A stretch of DNA of 64,000 nt from Sphingopyxis sp. (GCF_016704835.1 NZ_JADIZJ010000001.1:62001-126000), one strand, 5' to 3'. Shown: positions 9,465-18,714, numbered from the stretch's first letter. Program-made: numbers and translations. Notes: generated from the letters alone by a model not told the origin.

Positions 9465-9523
9465 CCGCATTTTCACTTTGCCGTAAATCGCTTCTTTACT
9501 CTCGGCCCCTTAGGTCATGGCCA

Positions 9524-11236
9524 ATGGGGAAAGGTCGCACAAAACCCGCTGTTATGCCACTTGATCGAACCGGTGAAGACCGGCCCTTGCTGTTCGTCGG
9601 CTGGATCGACGCGCTCCCGGTGCCAGCGGCGCTGATCCGCCCGCTCGCGCGCGGCAATTTTCGCCTGCACGCCAGTAACGCGGCGTTCGACCGGCTGAGC
9701 CTGTCACCCGTCGGCGCCGACGCCCCGATACAGCTGTTGCGCGCGATCGAACGCGCGGCGCAATCACCCGCCGACACGCAAGAATTCAGCTGTCAGCTGG
9801 GGGATGGCGTCGCCGCGCGCGATCTGCGCGGATCGATAGGGCCGCTGCCAACCGAATCGGGCGACGAAAGCCTGTTCCTGTTGACGCTTATCGACCGCAC
9901 CCAGGAAATGATGACCGAGCGCAATCTGCGCCGCGAGCTGGTGTCGGACAGCCTGACCGGGCTGCCCAACCGCGCCGGCTTCGAAGAAATGGTCGAACAG
10001 CGCGGCGTCACCGACGGCATCGGCGCTGATCATGCCGTCCTGCTTCTCGACCTCGCGCGCTTCAGCCGCATCAACGAACATATCGGCCCGATGGCGGGCG
10101 ACGAACTGATCATCACCGTCGCACGGCGGCTGAAATCGAGCCTGCGCAGCGGCGACATCTTGGCGCGCACCGGCGGCGACGAATTTGCGATTTCGACCCG
10201 CGTTGCAGGCGGGCGCGCCGATGTGCGCGAAATGGCACGTCGCATCCGCGGCTGTTTTGACCATCCGTTCCGCATCGGCGAGCTCAAGGTCAGCGTCGAT
10301 TGCGCGCTTGGCTGTGCAATCCAGCCTGCGACCGAAGCCGATGTCGCCGACCAGATCCGCCATGCCCAGATCGCGCTGAAGCGCGCCAAGCAGACCGACC
10401 GCATCGAAATTTACGAACCCGAATCCGCGATGTTGTCGGACAATCGCTTCGGGCTCGAAACCGAACTGCGCAACGCGATTGAGGAAGACCGGCTTCACCT
10501 CGCGTTCCAGCCCCTGATCGAGCTGGCGACCGGCAAGGTCGCCGGGTTCGAAGCGCTCGCGCGCTGGGACAAGCAGGATGGGCATTCGATTTCGCCCAGC
10601 GAATTCATCCCGATTGCTGAGGATTCGGGCCTGATCGTGCCGCTCGGCCAGTGGGCGATCGGCAAGGCCGCGGCGGTGCTCGCCGATTGGGACAAGGCGA
10701 ACGACGGCAAGACGGTCGATTGCTATGTCTCGGTCAATGTGTCGGCGATCCAGCTGCTACGCGACGATGTGGCGGCGGTGGTGCGAGGCGCGCTCGCAAA
10801 GCACAAGATCGGCGGCGAGCGATTGATGATCGAACTTACCGAAAGCGCGATTATCGGCGATCCCGACCTTGCCTTGTCGGTACTCAGCGAGTTGAAGGCG
10901 CTCGACGCGCGCGTCGCGATGGACGATTTCGGCACCGGCTATTCGAACCTCGCCTATCTGCAGCGCCTGCCGCTCGACGTGCTCAAGATAGATCGCAGCT
11001 TTGTCGAACATATGGTCGACGACCGCGACAAGGTCGCGATCGTCCGCACGATCCAGAGCCTCGCCGAAGTGCTGGGAATGAAAACCACCGCTGAAGGGGT
11101 CGAGACCGCCGACCAGGCGCGGCTGCTGTCGGCGCTCGGCTGCGATTTCGGGCAGGGCTATTTGTTTGCACGGCCGCTGGAAGGCGCTGCGGCGCTCGAT
11201 TTCTGGCGTCAGTCGCTGGTGCGCCCGATCTTCTGA
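9524..11236 (+). CDS. GGDEF-EAL bifunctional cyclic-di-GMP protein
   Basis: The 570-residue protein has an N-terminal PAS-like sensor region (about 1-130), a GGDEF domain with an intact RTGGDEFAI motif (diguanylate cyclase) and an EAL domain with FEALARW, ELTESAI, MDDFGTGYSNLAYL and LKIDRSFV (phosphodiesterase). Metal-binding residues of the EAL domain appear intact, so hydrolysis of c-di-GMP is likely. Both activities are possible. No membrane helix is seen, so it is cytoplasmic. ATG 9524 is preferred over upstream in-frame codons, which overlap parC. The 3' end overlaps the cca gene by 28 bases tail to tail. Confidence 0.92.
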   Translation: MGKGRTKPAVMPLDRTGEDRPLLFVGWIDALPVPAALIRPLARGNFRLHASNAAFDRLSLSPVGADAPIQLLRAIERAAQSPADTQEFSCQLGDGVAARDLRGSIGPLPTESGDESLFLLTLIDRTQEMMTERNLRRELVSDSLTGLPNRAGFEEMVEQRGVTDGIGADHAVLLLDLARFSRINEHIGPMAGDELIITVARRLKSSLRSGDILARTGGDEFAISTRVAGGRADVREMARRIRGCFDHPFRIGELKVSVDCALGCAIQPATEADVADQIRHAQIALKRAKQTDRIEIYEPESAMLSDNRFGLETELRNAIEEDRLHLAFQPLIELATGKVAGFEALARWDKQDGHSISPSEFIPIAEDSGLIVPLGQWAIGKAAAVLADWDKANDGKTVDCYVSVNVSAIQLLRDDVAAVVRGALAKHKIGGERLMIELTESAIIGDPDLALSVLSELKALDARVAMDDFGTGYSNLAYLQRLPLDVLKIDRSFVEHMVDDRDKVAIVRTIQSLAEVLGMKTTAEGVETADQARLLSALGCDFGQGYLFARPLEGAAALDFWRQSLVRPIF

Positions 11237-12405
11237 TCGACCAGTTCGGCGACACGGTCGGCGTCGGGGAAATCCTCGGCGACCCACGCCGCCTCGACGT
11301 CCTTCAGGATGCGCGCAACCTCTGGCCCGACCGCGATCCCGCGCGCGACGATGTCGCCGCCTTTGACCGGCAGTTGCGGCACCTCCCATCCCGCCAGGTC
11401 GCGCACCGCAGCGGCCTTGCCCGCGATCAGATGCACGTCGCGCGCCGTATCGACCCCGATCGCATGCGCAAGCTGCCGGATCGGCCGCGCCACATCGTCG
11501 CGATGCCCTGCCACGGCCGCCAGATATTTGCGCTGCCGCGTCGATAACCGCAGGCGGCTGGCCACCTGTTCGGCGCGCGCGGGATCGGCAGGAAGCAGCG
11601 CCGCAAGACGGCGGTACGCCGCAGCCGCCACCCCCGCCGCCTGCTCATTCGCGAGCAGTCGGTCGAGCGTCACGGAACAACCCGGATCGAGTTCGGGCAG
11701 CATCACCGCAAAGATGCCGTCCGCTGCCATCTGGGCGACGATCGCGCGCGGATCGGGCAGTGCCAAAATCTTCGTCAGCTCGTCGGCGATCCGCTCGCGC
11801 GACAGGCTTTTGAGCGACTGGCGCGCCGCAATCACCGCCGCATGGCTGACCGCGTCGAGCGCGCCGCGCCCGAAGCGCGCCGCGAAGCGGTAGAAGCGCA
11901 GGATGCGCAGATGATCCTCGGCAATCCGCGTCGCCGCATCACCAATAAAGCGCACACAGCCCGCGTTGAGATCATCGATCCCGCCGAAAAAATCGTCGAC
12001 CGCGCCCGTTTCGGGATCGGCGTAGAGTGCGTTGATCGTGAAATCTCGCCGCGCCGCATCGTCGCGCCAATCGCTGGCAAAGGCGACCATCGCGCGGCGC
12101 CCGTCAGTTTCGAGATCATGGCGGAGCGTCGTAATCTCATGATGGTCGCCGCTGGCGATGGCAGTGACGGTGCCGTGCGCGATGCCGGTCGGGATCACCT
12201 TGATGTCTGCTGCCTCCAGTCGCCGCGTCACCTCCTGCGGCACGAGCGTCGTCGCGAGATCGATGTCAGTGGCGGCGAGGCCCAGCAACGTGTCGCGCAC
12301 GGCGCCGCCCACGATCTTGACCGCTCCGCCGTCAGCGTTGAGCGCTGCAGAGATGCGGTGCAGCCCGGGCCGCACGCGCCATTCGGCGTCGGGCAATGCC
12401 GTCAC
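11209..12405 (-). CDS. cca: CCA tRNA nucleotidyltransferase (class II)
   Basis: The 398-residue enzyme adds or repairs the 3' CCA end of tRNAs. It shows the class II head: IVGGAVRDTLLG (residues 31-42), the metal-binding DID (47-49), RRDFTINALY and the RILRFYRFAARF motif. The C-terminal helical region is of normal length. It is the last gene of a minus-strand operon DUF1285-NUDIX-cca, with a 4-base ATGA overlap with the NUDIX gene. This gene order is common in alphaproteobacteria. Confidence 0.95.
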   Translation of the reverse strand: MTALPDAEWRVRPGLHRISAALNADGGAVKIVGGAVRDTLLGLAATDIDLATTLVPQEVTRRLEAADIKVIPTGIAHGTVTAIASGDHHEITTLRHDLETDGRRAMVAFASDWRDDAARRDFTINALYADPETGAVDDFFGGIDDLNAGCVRFIGDAATRIAEDHLRILRFYRFAARFGRGALDAVSHAAVIAARQSLKSLSRERIADELTKILALPDPRAIVAQMAADGIFAVMLPELDPGCSVTLDRLLANEQAAGVAAAAYRRLAALLPADPARAEQVASRLRLSTRQRKYLAAVAGHRDDVARPIRQLAHAIGVDTARDVHLIAGKAAAVRDLAGWEVPQLPVKGGDIVARGIAVGPEVARILKDVEAAWVAEDFPDADRVAELVDQKIGRTSD

Positions 12406-12986
12406 CGGTGCCAGCCCGTCGGCATCCGCCGCGCCAGATTGATGATGATCCCCGCCGTCACGCCCCAGATCCGCCGTCCCTGCCAGTCCATGTCATAATA
12501 ATGCCGGTCCTGACCCTGCCAATGCGCCTGCTGGCGCGCATAATTGGCGGGATCAAACAGGATGTCGAGCGGCACCTCGAACCAGTCCTCGACCTCGTCG
12601 GGATTGGGATCGAGCGGCAGATCCGGCGGGATGACGCCGAGCACCGGGGTGATGATATAACCGCTGCCCGACCGATAGGGTTCGCTCACCCCCGCCACCG
12701 TCACGTCGCGCGGGCTGAGCCCGATCTCCTCCTCGGCCTCGCGCAGCGCGGCGTCGATCGCGTCGCGGTCGTCGGGGTCGATCTTTCCGCCCGGAAAGGC
12801 CACCTGCCCCGCGTGGCTGCGCAACCATTGCGGGCGCTGGGTCAGGATGACGCCGGGGTCGGGACGGTCGGTAAAGGCGATCAGCACCGCGGCATCGCGC
12901 AAGGTCGGGGTGCCGAGATACGCCTCATCCTCCCCCGCATCGGGCAGCAGATTGTCGAGCGCGGCGCGCAATTTTACCGACAGCAT
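12402..12986 (-). CDS. NUDIX hydrolase, CoA pyrophosphatase type
   Basis: The 194-residue protein holds a Nudix box from G66 to L90 (GGKIDPDD, then AALREAEEEIGL), with the metal-binding REAEEE core intact. The upstream LTQRP is the CoA-type Nudix signature (LLTxR-like). Such enzymes split CoA to 4'-phosphopantetheine and 3',5'-ADP. It overlaps DUF1285 by one base (TGATG) and cca by four bases, so translation is coupled. Confidence 0.9.
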   Translation of the reverse strand: MLSVKLRAALDNLLPDAGEDEAYLGTPTLRDAAVLIAFTDRPDPGVILTQRPQWLRSHAGQVAFPGGKIDPDDRDAIDAALREAEEEIGLSPRDVTVAGVSEPYRSGSGYIITPVLGVIPPDLPLDPNPDEVEDWFEVPLDILFDPANYARQQAHWQGQDRHYYDMDWQGRRIWGVTAGIIINLARRMPTGWHR

Positions 12987-13570
12987 CAGCGATCCACCAA
13001 TGGAAATCGCGCGCCGTTCGACCAGATCGCGGGGGAATCGCTACCGTCAGCAAGCGCCATTTCGACGATCTCATAATAGAGCGCGCGATCGACCCGCGCC
13101 TCTAACCCATTGCCGATTGTACCGCGAACGTGCAGCCGCGGGTCGGGACTGTCGGCGTCGCTGCCAAAGCTCAGCGGATGGTCGGCGCCCGCCATGACCA
13201 GATCGTCGGTATCGAGTCGAAAGACGAGCCGGCGCGCGGTGCCTTCGCTGTCGGTCTTCATCTCGACGGCGCGGAAAGGGGTATCCTCGACCGCGATGCT
13301 CAGCTTCTCGGCGGGGGTGACGAGGACGTGGCTGCCATCAGCCTCGCGGCGCAGGATGGTCGAGAACAGCTTGACCATTGCGGGCCGGTTGATCCGCCCG
13401 CCCTCATGATACCAGCTGCCATCGGCGCGGATTTCCATAAAGCTGTCGCCGCTGCGCTCCGGATGCCATTGGTCGACCGGCGGCAGCTTGCGCGCCGCGA
13501 GCAGTTCGGCGGCTTCAGTGAGCGAGAGTTGCGCGAAGTCCTTGGGGAGTGAGGGCGCGGGCGTTACCAT
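12986..13570 (-). CDS. DUF1285 family protein
   Basis: The 194-residue protein matches DUF1285, with PPVDQWHPERSGDSFMEI and DGSWYHEGGRINRPAMVKLFSTIL near the N-terminus and a beta-rich C-terminal half. The function is unknown. It is the first gene of the operon with the NUDIX hydrolase and cca, the usual context of this family. No signal peptide or membrane segment is seen. Confidence 0.9.
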   Translation of the reverse strand: MVTPAPSLPKDFAQLSLTEAAELLAARKLPPVDQWHPERSGDSFMEIRADGSWYHEGGRINRPAMVKLFSTILRREADGSHVLVTPAEKLSIAVEDTPFRAVEMKTDSEGTARRLVFRLDTDDLVMAGADHPLSFGSDADSPDPRLHVRGTIGNGLEARVDRALYYEIVEMALADGSDSPAIWSNGARFPLVDR

Positions 13571-13613
13571 GGGACCGACATAGGGGGCGCGGCGGTGGGT
13601 GCAACCCCATCAC

Positions 13614-13700
13614 GTCGCCCCCCGCGAAGACGGGGCTACGGGTAACCCGAACCAGCTTCGCCGCGTGAACCGGCGGCGGCCCCGCTTTCGCGGGAGCGAC
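13614..13700. repeat. inverted repeat pair, GTCGCCCC...GGAGCGAC
   Basis: The outer arms gtcgccccccgcgaagacgg (from 13614) and ccgctttcgcgggagcgac (to 13700) are imperfect reverse complements. Each arm is itself a small hairpin (CCCCGCGAAGACGGGG and CCCCGCTTTCGCGGG). It separates the divergently oriented ends of DUF1285's promoter region and the GNAT gene. No T-tract, so it is more likely a REP-like element than a terminator. Confidence 0.6.
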
Positions 13701-13704
13701 GGCG

Positions 13705-14208
13705 TTATCTCGGCCCGATCATCCCCGCCTCGGTCGGCAGGTCATGCCCGTTGATCGCGCGCGCCAGCAGCCGCTGCCGCTCAAACGGGCCCGGCAGATC
13801 CCACGCCGCGGTCGCGTCGGCATCGAAATGGAAAAAGCGCCCATAATATTCCGGGTCACCAATCATCATCAGCGCGCCGTCGGCCTCGCTTTCCGCCGCC
13901 GCCAGCATATGCGCCATCAGCACCCGGCCATGCCCGCCGCGCTGGAGGTCGGGGCGCACCGCGACCGGTCCGACCATCAACAGCGGCGTCGCGGTACCGC
14001 TGGCGTCGCGATGCGCGACCGGCCAGCACTGGATCGTGCCGATCAACACGCCATCGTCGACCAGGGCAAAGCTCAGCGCCGCAACCGCCTCCGCGCCAAC
14101 GCGGATGCGGTACGCGGTTCGTCCAAAGCGATCGGCCCCGAAAGCGGCGTCGAGGAGATCCTCGACCGCCTGCGGTTCGATGTCCGACAATGGAAGTAAC
14201 TCGACCAA
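13705..14208 (-). CDS. GNAT family N-acetyltransferase
   Basis: The 167-residue protein shows the acetyl-CoA-binding region of GNAT enzymes: VGPVAVRPDLQRGGHGRVLM, where RGGHGR supplies the pyrophosphate loop, followed by GALMMIGDPEYYGRFF. The type (MVELLPLSDIEPQAVEDLLDAAFG start, GDPxYYxRFGF tail) is a widespread uncharacterised N-acetyltransferase. The substrate is unknown. It is divergent from the folB-like gene. Confidence 0.87.
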   Translation of the reverse strand: MVELLPLSDIEPQAVEDLLDAAFGADRFGRTAYRIRVGAEAVAALSFALVDDGVLIGTIQCWPVAHRDASGTATPLLMVGPVAVRPDLQRGGHGRVLMAHMLAAAESEADGALMMIGDPEYYGRFFHFDADATAAWDLPGPFERQRLLARAINGHDLPTEAGMIGPR

Positions 14209-14298
14209 CGCGCGCCCTTTCGCTAATGCGGCGGCGCTTTAGGGTCCGAGGCCGACATTGCAAAGCCGAATGTCGCCGCGGCAGAAACAGGATTTCTT

Positions 14299-14670
14299 GT
14301 GACCGATACATTGTGGCTGGAGGTGGACGGGCTGATCGCCCAGGTGCTGACCGGCATTTATTCCGAAGAAACGCACCTGCCGCAACCGCTGCGCATCGGG
14401 GTTCGCGCGCGGCTGACCATGGCCGATCACTATGATCCCATGACGCCATTGAGCGCATCCAAAAATTACATGCACCTGAAATTCGCGGCGACCGAGGGCA
14501 TTCCCAAGGATGTCCATTTCGTGCTGATCGAAAGTGTCGCCGACCATATTATCGACACGCTATTCCTGCAGGATGACAAGGTCGAGGAGGTCGAGGTGAA
14601 GATCATCAAGCTCGCGATCGCCGAGGACGGCGAAGCGATCGGCATCACGATGCGGCGGGCGCGCAAGTGA
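14299..14670 (+). CDS. folB: dihydroneopterin aldolase family protein
   Basis: The 123-residue protein has the FolB/FolX fold signature GIYSEETHLPQPLRIGVRARL near the start and VESVADHIIDTLF-type helix (here LIESVADHIIDTLF) in the middle. FolB cleaves 7,8-dihydroneopterin in folate synthesis; the related FolX epimerises the triphosphate. The start is GTG 14299. It overlaps the next gene by four bases (GTGA), so the two are translationally coupled. The central loop (MTPLSASKNYMHL) differs from textbook FolB, so FolX-like activity is possible. Confidence 0.8.
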   Translation: MTDTLWLEVDGLIAQVLTGIYSEETHLPQPLRIGVRARLTMADHYDPMTPLSASKNYMHLKFAATEGIPKDVHFVLIESVADHIIDTLFLQDDKVEEVEVKIIKLAIAEDGEAIGITMRRARK

Positions 14671-15428
14671 CGCAGAAGCTCGCTCTCGTCACGGGCGGGC
14701 TCCACCGCGTCGGCGCCGCGATTTCGGCGCGGCTGGCGCGCGAAGGCTATATGTTGGCGATCCACAAGCGCAGTCCGGGCGATGCCGACGCGGTGCTCGC
14801 CGATGCGCTGGCCGAAACGGGCGCGCTCAGCCACCGCTTCGCCGCCGACTTGAGCGATCCCGTCGCAGTCGATGGCTTGATCCCGGCGGTCATCGCAAAA
14901 TTCGGTCGCGCCCCCGACTTGCTCGTCAACAACGCCGCACTTTTCGCTGAGGGGGAGTGGGCCGACCTGTCTGCAACGGTGCTCGCCCAGATGATGCAGG
15001 TAAACCATCATGCGCCGGTAATGCTGGCGAAAGCGCTCGTCGCCGCAAGCGACGGCGCGCGTCCCGCGATCGTCAATATCGTCGATCAACGCGTCGCCCA
15101 TCCAGTGCCCGATCAGCTCGCCTATAGCCTGTCGAAATCGGCGCTGTGGCAGGCGACGCAAACGCTTGCGGTCGCCTTTGGCAGCCGCGCGCGGGTCAAC
15201 GCCGTCGCTCCGGGGCTGACGCTGGCAACCGACAATTATTCGCCAGCTCAGGTCGAGCGGCTCGCGGGGCGTATGCTCCTGGGGACGCTGCCAACTCCGG
15301 TACAGATCGGCGACGCCGTCGTCTATCTCGCGCGCGCCGAAGCGGTGACCGGGCAGACGATTTTCGTCGACAGCGGCGCGCATCTGGCGCCGATGGGCAG
15401 GGATTTCGTGGTGCTGGAGCGCAATTGA
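14667..15428 (+). CDS. pteridine reductase-type SDR (FolM-like)
   Basis: The 253-residue short-chain dehydrogenase has TGGLHRVG (residues 10-17), the R-containing cofactor loop typical of pteridine reductases, and LLVNNAALF. NIVDQRVAHP is followed by YSLSK, with the Asp exactly 13 residues before the catalytic Tyr. That Asp-Tyr-Lys spacing matches protozoal PTR1 and E. coli FolM, which reduce dihydropterins and dihydrofolate. The coupled folB-like gene upstream supports a pterin role. The start is GTG 14667, overlapping the folB stop. Confidence 0.82.
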   Translation: MTQKLALVTGGLHRVGAAISARLAREGYMLAIHKRSPGDADAVLADALAETGALSHRFAADLSDPVAVDGLIPAVIAKFGRAPDLLVNNAALFAEGEWADLSATVLAQMMQVNHHAPVMLAKALVAASDGARPAIVNIVDQRVAHPVPDQLAYSLSKSALWQATQTLAVAFGSRARVNAVAPGLTLATDNYSPAQVERLAGRMLLGTLPTPVQIGDAVVYLARAEAVTGQTIFVDSGAHLAPMGRDFVVLERN

Positions 15429-15437
15429 AATATAATC

Positions 15438-15463
15438 CTCCCTGTCGCGCAGCGATGGGGAGG
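15438..15463. repeat. short interspersed repeat, GCGATGGGGAGG family
   Basis: This copy (ctccctgtcgcgcagcgatggggagg) matches the unit at 5642-5667 with few changes. It lies just after the FolM-like SDR stop codon. The rest of the gap to 15578 shows no gene. Confidence 0.5.
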
Positions 15464-15578
15464 TGGCAGCGCGAAGCGCTGATTGAGGGCCTTTGGCGCT
15501 GCCGCCGCCGCCCCTCCACCACGCGATTTGCCAGTGATCCCTCTCGCCATCTCTACGCCACAAGGTGGATCAATAGCG

Positions 15579-17012
15579 TCAACAAATATGCACCGCCTTG
15601 GTCACCAGATACCCATCCAGTCCTTCCGGCCCGCTCTCGCTTCCGAAGCCCGATTCCTTGATCCCGCCGAACGGCGTGTCGAGGGTCGAGATGACAAAGT
15701 TGTTTATCCCGACCATCCCGCTTTCGATACCATCGGCGATCCGGTTGATGCGGCGACCATTCTCGGTGAAAGCGAAGGCGGCGAGGCCGTAGGGTAGCCG
15801 GTTGGCCTGCTCCAACGCCTCATCCTCGGTCCCGAACGGGCGGATCAGCGCCATGGGTCCGAATGGCTCATGGTTCATCGCATCGGCATCCAGCGGGACG
15901 TCCGCGATTGCCGTCGGCAGAAAGAAATAGCCGTCACCCGTCGCCGCGCCCCCCGCGATAACGCGCGCGCCTTTAGCGGTTGCGTCGGCGATCAACGCCT
16001 CAAGCGCTGGCGCGCGACGCGCGTTGGCGAGCGGTCCCATCTGGGTATCGGCGTCGAGCCCGCTGCCGATCTTGACCTTCGCGGTCCGTTCGGCAAAGCC
16101 CTCGACGAACGCGTCGTAAATCCCCTGCTGAACATAAAAGCGCGTTGGCGAGATGCACACCTGCCCGGCGTTGCGGAATTTCTGCCAGACCACCTTGTCG
16201 AGCGTGGCTTCGAGGTCGCAATCGTCGAAAATCAGCACGGGGGCATGACCGCCTAATTCCATCGTGATCCGCTGGACGCGGTCGGCGGCCAGTTTCATCA
16301 GATGTTTGCCGACCGCGGTCGATCCGGTGAAGCTGACCTTGCGGATCACCGGACTGGCGAGAAGATGGCGGCTGATCATGTCCGGGTCACCATAAACGAG
16401 CTGGACGACGTCACCAGGGATGCCGGCGTCGGCGATGCAGCGCATGACTGCGCTGGTGCAGCCCGGGGTTTCCTCGGGCGCCTTGGCGATGACGACGCAG
16501 CCCGCGGCGAGTGCCGGGGCGATCTTTTTGACCATCAGGTTGACCGGGAAGTTCCAGGGGCTGAACCCCGCAACCGGACCGACCGGCTGGCGCAGCACCA
16601 TCGTTCGCTGGCCAGCAGGCCGCTGAAGCACACGCCCCTCGATGCGCTTGCCCTGCTCGGCAAAATAATCGAACAGCCCCGCCGCCGACAGCACTTCGCC
16701 GCGGGCTTCGGCGATCGGCTTGCCCTGTTCGAGCGTCAGCAGCGTCGCGATATGTTCGATGCGTTCGCGGATGAGGGCTGCCGCCTTGTGCATCAACGCC
16801 CCGCGTTCGTCGAAGCTCTTGGCGCGCCACACTGGCCAGCCCCGCTCCGCCGCAGCGAGCGCCTCGTCGAGGTCGGCAGCGGTCGCGATCGGCAGTTCGC
16901 CAATCGTGCCCGCGGTCGCAGGGTTATAGACGGGCCGCCCTTCTCGCCCCTCGCCGCTCCGCCAGGCGCCGTTGATGAAGAGCTGGAGGTCGGCGTCGTA
17001 GGTGGCGGTCAT
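15579..17012 (-). CDS. NAD(P)-dependent succinate-semialdehyde dehydrogenase-like aldehyde dehydrogenase
   Basis: The 477-residue aldehyde dehydrogenase has GFSPWNFPVNLMVKKIAPALAAG, the NAD-binding FTGSTAVGK, the general base Glu in MELGGHAP and the nucleophile Cys in NAGQVCISP. It ends with DTPFGGIKESGFGSESG. Best resemblance is to the GabD type (succinate or glutarate semialdehyde to the acid). The start is ATG 17012 (MTATYDADLQLFING). The frame is open to 17066, but those extra codons (MDCLASLAM) are translation of the REP-like repeat at 17038 and are not a real N-terminus. Confidence 0.9.
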   Translation of the reverse strand: MTATYDADLQLFINGAWRSGEGREGRPVYNPATAGTIGELPIATAADLDEALAAAERGWPVWRAKSFDERGALMHKAAALIRERIEHIATLLTLEQGKPIAEARGEVLSAAGLFDYFAEQGKRIEGRVLQRPAGQRTMVLRQPVGPVAGFSPWNFPVNLMVKKIAPALAAGCVVIAKAPEETPGCTSAVMRCIADAGIPGDVVQLVYGDPDMISRHLLASPVIRKVSFTGSTAVGKHLMKLAADRVQRITMELGGHAPVLIFDDCDLEATLDKVVWQKFRNAGQVCISPTRFYVQQGIYDAFVEGFAERTAKVKIGSGLDADTQMGPLANARRAPALEALIADATAKGARVIAGGAATGDGYFFLPTAIADVPLDADAMNHEPFGPMALIRPFGTEDEALEQANRLPYGLAAFAFTENGRRINRIADGIESGMVGINNFVISTLDTPFGGIKESGFGSESGPEGLDGYLVTKAVHIC

Positions 17013-17037
17013 TGAAGGACTTTCATTCTGGAGCGTC

Positions 17038-17116
17038 GTCATTGCGAGCGAAGCGAGGCAATCCAAGGCGGCTTACACCCACACTGAATTGCCGCGTCGC
17101 TTGGCTCCTCGCAATG
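17038..17116. repeat. interspersed inverted repeat, GTCATTGCGA family
   Basis: It opens gtcattgcgagcgaagcgagg (from 17038) and closes with gcttggctcctcgcaatggc, with gcaatcca near one arm. It is the same family as 71-154. It lies between the aldehyde dehydrogenase start and the oxygenase 3' end and probably overlaps the dehydrogenase promoter. Confidence 0.7.
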
Positions 17117-17137
17117 GCGATGATGATATAGTCGCCC

Positions 17138-17737
17138 TCAGCGATAGTTAAAGCTGATGCTGATCCGCTCGCCCTTACCACTGTGCGGCATCACTTCGTG
17201 GCGCAGCCAGCTTTCCCACAGGAACACCCGCCCTGCAGCGGGCTCGGCATAGACGAAAGGCAGCAGATGCTCGGGCGCATCGTCGCTGCGGCCGGGCGCC
17301 GCCATCAGCATCGCGAGGCGCGGATCTTCGAGTTTCAGCGCACCCGATCCTGGCGGGACCGCGACGTAGAACGTCCCCGACACGATGCTGTGGGGGTGGA
17401 TATGACCGCTGTGGGTGCCGCCCGGTTTCAGGACATTGACCCACAGGCTGTCGAGCTTGAGCGGCTTGGCGAGGTCGAAATGCGCCGCCTTGGCAAACGC
17501 CTTCACTTCCTTGTCCAACAGGCGCTTGAGGTCATGGAACGCTGGATCACGCTCGGGCAGATCGTTCAGGCTCGCATAGCTGGTATAGCCCGCATAGCCA
17601 TGATCCCGGCTCCACGCGCGCCCCGCGCCATCTTCCTTGGCAAACATCCGGCCGCTGCCCTCCAGTTCGGCGAGCAAGTCGGGGGTGCCGATGTCGGCTT
17701 CGTAGAAAGTTGTGGCGAACAGCGAACGAACGGGCAT
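17138..17737 (-). CDS. putative 2OG-Fe(II) oxygenase (TIGR02466-type)
   Basis: The 199-residue protein resembles the TIGR02466 family of putative 2-oxoglutarate/iron oxygenases. NVLKPGGTHSGHIHPHSIVSGTFYV carries the first iron-site histidines. WLRHEVMPHSGKGERISISFNYR carries the distal His and the 2OG-binding Arg. Length is normal for the family. Substrate unknown. It is monocistronic, divergent from the SMP-30 gene. Confidence 0.85.
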   Translation of the reverse strand: MPVRSLFATTFYEADIGTPDLLAELEGSGRMFAKEDGAGRAWSRDHGYAGYTSYASLNDLPERDPAFHDLKRLLDKEVKAFAKAAHFDLAKPLKLDSLWVNVLKPGGTHSGHIHPHSIVSGTFYVAVPPGSGALKLEDPRLAMLMAAPGRSDDAPEHLLPFVYAEPAAGRVFLWESWLRHEVMPHSGKGERISISFNYR

Positions 17738-17784
17738 GATGGCCGCAAAGCACAGCCAATGTGGACAAGCAAGGGGAGTCGAGG

Positions 17785-18705
17785 ATGGCCGAGTTCGAAT
17801 TGATCGCCGACGGATTGCGCTTTCCCGAAGCCCCGGTGGTGATGGACGACGGCAGCGTCATCGTCGTCGAGATCGAGGCGGGGCGGATCACGCGCTGCTG
17901 GCCTGGCGGGAAAAAGCAGGTCATTGCGACCCCCGGCGGCGGCCCCAACGGCCTCGCGATCGGCCCCGACGGCAAGCTTTACTGCTGCAACAACGGCGGC
18001 TTCAACTATGTCGAATCGGATGGCTACCTCGCCCCGCACGGCATCGCTGAGGATTATTCGGGCGGCCGCATCGAACGGATTGACATCGACACTGGCGCGA
18101 TCGAGACCCTCTATAAATCGGGCGATCAAGGCGTCGTGCTGCGCGGCCCCAACGACATTGTGTTCGACGGCCATGGCGGCTTCTGGTTCACCGATCATGG
18201 CAAGGTCGACTATGCCAAACGCTGCCACGACATTGTCGGCATTTTTTACGCCAAGGCAGACGGCAGCCTGATCGAGGAAGTGATCTTCCCGTCAAACAAC
18301 CCCAATGGCGTCGGCCTGTCACCCGATGGCGACGCGCTTTATGCCGCCGAGACGTACACGTGCCGCCTGATGAAGTTCAACATCATCGCCCCTGGCAAGG
18401 TCGCGCCTGACGCTGGCCCCGGCGGCCCCGGCATCCCGCTATATCGCCCCGCGGGCTATAAATTCTTCGACAGTCTGGCGGTAGAGGCGTCGGGCAATAT
18501 CTGCGTTGCAACGATCGGCGAGTGCGGGATCAGTGTCGTTTCGCCGCAGGGAGAGCTGGTCGAATTCGTCGCCACCGACGATATCTTTACCACAAACATT
18601 GCGTTCGGCGGCTCCGACCGGCAGGACGCATATCTGACCCTGTCGGGTACCGGGCGTCTGGTAAAGACCCGCTGGGCCCGGCCTGGACTGCAATTACAAT
18701 ATTAA
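17785..18705 (+). CDS. SMP-30/gluconolactonase/LRE family protein
   Basis: The 306-residue beta-propeller begins LIADGLRFPEAPVVMDDGS, where the Glu of FPEAP is a predicted metal ligand. It continues with GGGPNGLAIGPDG, GPNDIVFDGHGGFWFTDHG and NNPNGVGLSPDGDALY, supplying the Asn and Asp ligands. The family hydrolyses lactones of sugars or xenobiotics. The start is ATG 17785, preceded by GGGGAGTCGAGG; a GTG at 17761 is eight codons earlier. No signal peptide. The VIT gene follows after nine bases, so co-transcription is likely. Confidence 0.9.
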   Translation: MAEFELIADGLRFPEAPVVMDDGSVIVVEIEAGRITRCWPGGKKQVIATPGGGPNGLAIGPDGKLYCCNNGGFNYVESDGYLAPHGIAEDYSGGRIERIDIDTGAIETLYKSGDQGVVLRGPNDIVFDGHGGFWFTDHGKVDYAKRCHDIVGIFYAKADGSLIEEVIFPSNNPNGVGLSPDGDALYAAETYTCRLMKFNIIAPGKVAPDAGPGGPGIPLYRPAGYKFFDSLAVEASGNICVATIGECGISVVSPQGELVEFVATDDIFTTNIAFGGSDRQDAYLTLSGTGRLVKTRWARPGLQLQY

Positions 18706-18714
18706 GGGGCACAG

